DNA of 64,000 nt, from positions 1 to 64,000 of the forward strand of contig JARWMV010000061.1 in the NCBI GenBank assembly GCA_030998015.1. Direction: 5' to 3'. The notes under the pieces are model-generated. The model saw nothing but the letters and a program-made list of their open reading frames with translations, did no database searches and was not told the DNA's origin. Position 1 is the first letter of the stretch. Every line of letters begins with the position of its first letter. The position numbers and the translations under genes were made by a program. Of the stretch, positions 59,165-64,000 are shown piece after piece. Source of the DNA: Ceratorhiza oryzae-sativae (lineage: Eukaryota > Basidiomycota > Agaricomycetes > Cantharellales > Ceratobasidiaceae).

Positions 59165-60591
59165 TCTTTTACCGACTCATTGTCAGTTGTTTCTACATCC
59201 TCAACCACTGCCTCGTATCCTGACATCTTAGCTGAGGGGCATTTGGCTGCAATATGACCCTGTCCTCCACAGTTATAGCAGGTGTTTGTCCCCTTTCCTT
59301 TTCCTTCGCTATCCAGATCCATTGCATCCAGATCCTTTGCCTTGGGGGCTGCTGGTGGATGGTTATCCTTCTTTATGTCCTTGAAGGATTCTTGTATGTT
59401 GGCATTGCTGCCATTGTAGCAGACAGTTGGAACTGTGAAACCCTTCCCATTGGGCCCAATGGCCACAATCTGACCTTTTACAGCTCTCCCATCCTTAATC
59501 TTATATATCCATTCCCCATTTTTGAATTTCTCCTTTTGGGGAGTGCTTTGGGGGTTATTGGTCAGCCTACTGGACAAGGCATTGCTGCTGGGCTTGTTAC
59601 TCCCATGAGACGTTCGTTTGCTACCAAACAAGATGAGGTGGCGGTCAATTTCCAGGGCTTGCTGACTGAGTTGGGCAAAGGTTTTGGTGCAGGGGTCATA
59701 GTTTTGGGCCACCATGCTATCTGTTACGTCTGACGATAGACCATCATAGAACTGATCACACATGGCAGCATCGTTGTAGTTGAGACCTGTGGAATATAGG
59801 TTGAATAGGGTGAGGTAATCCTGAACCGTCTTGGATTGTTTCAGTTTCCACCACTTGTTGCGGTTATTTTCGGTGCGATTCAGGTCTCCGTAACAGGTAG
59901 TAAATTCTTGCCAGAACAGATTGGCATCATGAAGCCAGGGGATCACAGTTCCAGGGTTTAAAATTTCAAATTCTTCATACGAGTTGACCCATTCAGCTGC
60001 TGATCCTTCAAGGTAGGATGTGATAAATGCGACCACTTGGTCAGCTGAGTGCCCACTCATATTTGTATTCATGTATCAGGCACATGCAATCCTGAATGAG
60101 ATGGCTTCTTCACGCTTTGTGCCATCAAACTTTTGGGGAGCCGCCATCTTGACTTTTACGGCTGATCTGCCAGTGGTAACAGTAGCTGTTGGCTGTGGTT
60201 GGGTCACACCAGTGGTTGGTTGTGCTTGGGTGGCACCTGAGCCACCTGATGAGGTGTTTATTTGCGCTTCAACGTGCGTGATAGATGTTTGAAGTATTGC
60301 TAACATGCCCACAAGGTTATTGACACTGGTGGCCAGTCCAGCCACATCGGCATCTATTTTTGTCTGGTTGGTGGTGAGCTTTGCTTCAAGTGTATCCGTG
60401 TACGTCTTATTGTTATGTTCTATGTCCCCAATGTCATTTTGGAGGTTGTTGGTTCGTTCTTGTAATTCATCCATTGACTGGAGCATATAGATGACCTTTT
60501 CCCCATCAGACATATTTGCCCAAGCAGGGGTAGAGGGTTGTGATGCCATTTCAGAGAAGATTTGGTAAAATTCTAAAGACGTCGGAGACAA
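59161..60591 (-). pseudogene. Gypsy gag with one nonsense codon
   Basis: One frame with a TGA at 60076-60078 (…FRIACA, stop, YMNTNMSG…). The N-terminal part (start MASQPSTPAWANMSDGEK, about 60549) has a coiled segment and a Gln/Thr-rich linker. A capsid-like retrotransposon gag domain (SAAEWVNSYEEF, LFWQEFTTCYGDLNR, WWKLKQSKTVQDYLTLFNLY) follows, and one CCHC knuckle, CYNCGGQGHIAAKC, sits near the end. Gag coats genomic RNA. Its stop overlaps the protease start as ATGA, suggesting reinitiation for pol expression. Confidence 0.85.
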
Positions 60592-61513
60592 TAAGGAAGT
60601 ACAGGGAATTGGGAATTGTTTTGATAGTAGAGGATTTCTGTTCCCTGCACAAGTCTATAAACTTCAAAGTTTCTGATTCCCACAAACCTTAACCAAGTAT
60701 CGTCCAGGTCCCAACTTTTGGTGTCTTGGCAACAATATGGGCACTCCACCCTCTTCAGTTTAGTTTGGTCCTGAAGGAGCACTTCCTTGGGGAGAATTGA
60801 TTTGGGCTGCTGGAAGGGGTGCTTCTTCCTGAATTGGCAAGCCTGTGCCACTTAGAAAGGTAGGGTGAGGGAGGTCTGACAGCGTTGAGAAGACGAGGAA
60901 GGTGTACTTGTGGGGTTCAATTGTTTCTTGGACTATAGCTTCTAGTCTGAGATGGTCTTGGAGGAGGGATAGGTAGTCCTCCTGGTGTTTGTGCAAACAC
61001 TCAGTTAAGTATGCGCAACAGGCCTTGGCTTCATGAAGTTTTTCACAGGTTTCCTTGTACTTATTCTGGTAATAACGGTACCTGTCTTGGAAATTTTTGA
61101 TAGTGTTTAGCAGGTGACAGAGAAGCTGTTGGCCGAGGTTCTCCAGCTTATAGCTGGTTGCGGGGGATGGTGTAGTAGTAAAGGAATTTGTCTTTTTTAG
61201 GACAATAAGGGCAGCGCGCTGGGAAGGTGGCTCCGTTTGCCCAATGGCAGATTTTGCACTCAGGGGCACCTGGCTCAGTGACGAAGGCTTGTTGGGCGCG
61301 TCTGACCTTTTGGGGGCGGACTTTGATAATTACTACTTGGTTGAAATCGATATGCCCAGCTTCTTCAAGGATGCTTTCAACCAAGTTGAGGGTGAAGCAG
61401 TGGATCGACAGGTGTCCAAACCACCCACACAAATGGCAGCACTGGTCTTCTGTAAAAGGTTGTGCCACTTGAAGGCCGTGTGTTCTGTCAGAGACGTACT
61501 CGAGCAAGAGCAA
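60573..61513 (-). pseudogene. Extra ORF region between Gypsy 5' LTR and gag, Cys-rich and coiled-coil
   Basis: Three overlapping frames: 61513-61148, 61269-60760 and 60851-60573. Frame 1 has CCHLCGWFGHLSIHC and CKICHWANGATFPARCPYC, zinc-finger-like pairs. Frame 2 has a long helical segment (NTIKNFQDRYRYYQNKYKET... and HKHQEDYLSLLQDHLRLEA). Frame 3 has ECPYCCQDTKSWDL. The second element (62257 onward) carries the same three frames in the same order, with its own decay. Standard Gypsy elements have no ORF here. It may be one protein read across frameshifts or an intron-containing ORF. I do not recognise a family. Confidence 0.6.
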
Positions 61514-61834
61514 GATAAAAGGAAAAATAGACCCTTTCCTGAGTCTATTGGAATAGGAAGGTGACCTCTGTTGCTCAGCTACTTAAGGGCAATGAGCAAC
61601 CCCACCTCTTGTTGATGAAAGAGATTAGAGAACCGAAGCTTGTTATGACGTGTGAGGGACCTGGCTATGCAAGGTTTCACAGAGGCGTGTATAGGGCAAC
61701 AATATCTTGTGGCTGTGGATAGATGGAGTAGGATTGGGGAAGGCAACGGGGAGTTATCTTGAGACAATGCCAACGGCGTTCCAGAAGTATCCCAGACGAC
61801 ACTGAGACTTACGATTGTCAAGAACTTGACCTGA

Positions 61835-62207
61835 TGTCGACGACAACAAGTCAGGCGGTGAGAAAAATAGTAAGAAAAGAAAAGAACTTGTATTTGACAA
61901 GAGGTCAAGTTCTTGAGGAGCCCTCTGCGAACTTGACCTGGTTTATATACATGTACAAGCCCATCATAACAAACAAGTCTGTACAGTGAGTCACAACTGA
62001 TAAGAGATAGAAGCAGTAGAAGCAACTGCGGAACTGTGGAATTTCACATCAGAGTTGAAATACATCTTGGTTGTTGGTCTGGAACATCCTCTGAATCACA
62101 TGACACAGATATACCATAAAAGGCAAGTATGTTTGAAGCTGGTCTCATAAAATGTAGTAAATCGAGAAAATATTATAGAGTGGATATATGCATGTCAGTT
62201 TGTGACA
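61835..62207 (-). repeat. Gypsy 5' LTR
   Basis: 373 bp, TGTCACAAACTGACATGC at the right end on the minus strand, ATATG TSD immediately outside. Contains a TATATAAACCAGG core at about 61945 as read on the minus strand. Confidence 0.9.
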
Positions 62208-62256
62208 ATATGAGTAAGATTTATAGTCATAGCCACCAGTTCCAGTCATGAGCCAC

Positions 62257-62632
62257 TGTCACAAACTGACATGCATATATCCACTCTACAATATTTCCTT
62301 GATTTATTACATTTTATGAGATCATCTTCAAAACATACTTGCCTTTTTTGGTATATCCGTGTCATGTGATTCAGGGGATGTTCTGGACCAATAACCAAGA
62401 TGTATTTCAACTCTGATGTGAAATTCCACAGTTCTGCAGTTGCTTCTACTGCTTCTATCTCTTATCAGTCATGACTCACTGTAAGGACTTGTTTGTTATG
62501 ATGTGGCTTGTATTATGTATATAAACCAGGTCAAGTTTGCAGAGGACTCCTCAAGAACTTGACCTCTCGTCAAATACAAGTTCTTTTACTTTCTTACTAT
62601 TTTCCTTGTCACCTGACTTGTTGTTGTTGACA
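62257..62632 (+). repeat. 5' LTR of the second Gypsy element
   Basis: 376 bp, TGTCACAAAC...GTTGTTGACA, inverted relative to 61835-62207 and with most CpGs converted. Confidence 0.9.
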
Positions 62633-63029
62633 TCAGGTCAAGTTCTTTCAATTGTAAGTCTCAGTGTCATCTGGGATACATCTGGAATGCTGTTGGTGTC
62701 ATCTCAAGATAACTCCCTGTTGCCTTCCCCAATCCCACTCCACCTATCCACAGCCACAAGACATCATTGCCCTATACGTGCCTCTGTGAAACCTCACATA
62801 CCTATATCAGTTGAAGTGCTGTTGGTCTTCATGGACACGGCTGCTCACTGACCAAGGGTTGGGTCCCTCACACATTGTAACAAGCTTTGGTTCTCTAATC
62901 TCTTTCATCAACAAGAGGTGGGGTTGCTCATTGCCCTTAAGTAGTTGAGCAATGGAGGCCACCTTCCAATTCCAATAGACTCAGGAAAGGGTCTATTTTT
63001 CTTGTTCTACCTTGCTCAAGTATATCTCT

Positions 63030-63945
63030 GATGGAACGCATGGCCCTCAGTGGCACAAACCTTTACAGAAGAACAGTGCTGCCATCTGTGCAGGTGGTTT
63101 GGACACCTATCCATCCACTGCTTCACCCTCAACTCAGTCGAAGACATCCTTGAACAGGCCAGGCACATTGATTTTAACTGTGTCATAATCATCAAAGTCT
63201 GCCCCCAGAAAGTTGGACAAGCCCAACAAGCCTTTGTTACCAAGCTGGGTGCCCCTGAGTGCAAAATTTGCCATTGAGCAAACAGAGCCACCTTCCCTGC
63301 ACGCTGCCCCTACTGTCCTAAAAAGGACAAATTTCTATACTACTACACCATCCCTTGCAACCAGCTATAAGCTGGAGAACCTTGGCCAACAACTCCTTTG
63401 CCACCTGCTAAACACCATCAAAAACTTCCAAGACAGGTATTGTTATTACTGAAATAAGTACAAAGAGACCTGTGAGAAACTCCACAAAGCCAAGGCCTGT
63501 GGTGCATACCTGACAAAGCAATTGTGCAAACATCAGGAGGACTACTTATCCCTCGTCCACGAACATCTCAGACTAGAAGCACTAGTCCAAGAAACCACTG
63601 CACCACACAAGTACGCCTTCCCTGTCTTCTCAATGCTGTCAGACCTTCCTCACCCTACCTTTCTAAGTGGCATGGAATTGCCAATTCAGGAAGAAGCACC
63701 CCTTCCAGCAGCCCAAGTCAATTCTCCCCAAGGAAGCCCTCCTCTGGGATCAAATTAAACTAAAAAAGGTGGATTGTCCATACCGTTGTCAGGACACAAA
63801 GAGTTGGGACCTGGACAATATGTGGTTGAGATTTGGAGGGATTGAGAACTTTGAATTTTATAGACTCATATTGGGGACAGAAATCCTTTTCTACCAAAAC
63901 AACTCCAAATTCCCTGTACTTCCTTACTGTCTTTGCCATCTTTAG
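63030..63945 (+). pseudogene. Extra ORF region of the second Gypsy element
   Basis: Frames 63050-63277, 63213-63452, 63522-63758 and 63667-63945 match the three frames of the minus-strand element: CCHLCRWFGHLSIHC, NTIKNFQDRYCYY, HKHQEDYLSL-type text (KHQEDYLSLVHEHLRLEA) and DCPYRCQDTKSWDL. Additional stops (TAG after ICH-equivalent, TGA after RYCYY) show decay. The order of frames relative to each other is the same in both elements. Confidence 0.65.
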
Positions 63946-64000
63946 AATTCACTTAAGCTTCCCCTGAAATGGCATCACCAACCCCTGCCCCCACTTGGGC

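Larger units (their letters stand above)
53961..62207 (-). mobile_element. Full-length Ty3/Gypsy chromovirus-type retrotransposon with nested LTR
   Basis: LTRs 61835-62207 and 53961-54335 (about 374 bp, TGTCACAAAC...TTGACA) flank, on the minus strand, an extra ORF region, gag, protease, RT, RNase H, integrase and a chromodomain-like C-terminus. ATATG lies on both sides (53956-53960 and 62208-62212), a 5-bp TSD, so both element ends are original. A 1306-bp solo LTR splits pol. LTRs are very similar to each other, differing at several positions. The element is dead: nested LTR, gag TGA, integrase E to K. Confidence 0.9.
62257..64000 (+). mobile_element. Second Gypsy element of the same family, plus strand, truncated by window edge
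   Basis: LTR 62257-62632, then the leader, the extra ORF region (about 63030-63945) and the gag ATG at 63969 (MASPTPAPTW). It mirrors 62207 down to about 60540 across a 49-bp spacer. Clearly more CpG-depleted than the minus-strand element, so older or more heavily methylated. Confidence 0.88.

Noticed and set aside
1..64000. CRISPR arrays, rRNA and tRNA genes
   Set aside because: No regular short spaced repeats of CRISPR type, no rRNA motifs, and no cloverleaf with A and B boxes was noticed; the regular spacing at 24.6-26.8 kb is splice-site spacing.

Overview
The window is eukaryotic and fungal: protein genes are broken by many 45-70 nt GT-AG introns. Gene content (TTC27/Emw1 homologue, M35 metallopeptidase, DUF4470/MYND protein, basidiomycete-type TKL kinases with HGD catalytic loops, chromodomain Gypsy, Copia and Tad-like LINE elements) fits an Agaricomycete. 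I would guess a Rhizoctonia/Ceratobasidiaceae genome, but that is inference from family resemblance only.

Layout. 1-358: 3' end of a CH-domain-like gene. 955-2245: decayed kinase. 2809-5594: TTC27 homologue. 5.6-9.36 kb: CpG-poor repeats with a WD40 remnant. 9364-10668: a 1.3 kb solo LTR, followed by a nearly complete LINE (10669-16088). 17085-18547 (-): secreted M35 peptidase. 20022-23843: large coiled-coil protein. 24498-28231: kinase gene with an extraordinary 5' half. 28763-32492: DUF4470/MYND protein.

32.6-53.2 kb is an old tandem segmental duplication. Copy A (32.6-39.05 kb) and copy B (47.3-53.15 kb) each carry a single-pass membrane protein gene followed by a GPI18/PIG-V mannosyltransferase gene. 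Both membrane protein genes are intact. GPI18 is intact only in copy B; in copy A it is broken by a MITE and LTR sequences and has lost nearly all CpG. Between the copies lie LTR fragments and a dead Copia element. 53961-62207 is a full-length Gypsy element (5-bp TSD ATATG) on the minus strand whose pol gene is split by a second copy of the 1.3 kb solo LTR (TSD CCCAC). A second element of the same family starts 49 bp away in the opposite orientation and runs off the window.

The most unusual structure is in the 5' half of the kinase gene. From 24831 to 26828 there are 32 consecutive triplets, each preceded by an intron 3' end (usually YAG) and followed by a GT donor (mostly GTRAGY), spaced 50-74 nt apart. 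They read as 32 successive one-codon exons in phase 0, with one perfect AG|GT junction (zero-length exon) among them. They join in frame to the kinase exons, giving a model of 45 exons and 44 introns, all phase 0, for about 366 residues. I know of no described gene like it.

A second theme is CpG-specific decay. Comparing duplicate copies, losses are CpG to TpG/CpA. They destroy catalytic residues (Copia RT YVDD to YVNN, Gypsy integrase E to K) and fit several TGA nonsense codons.
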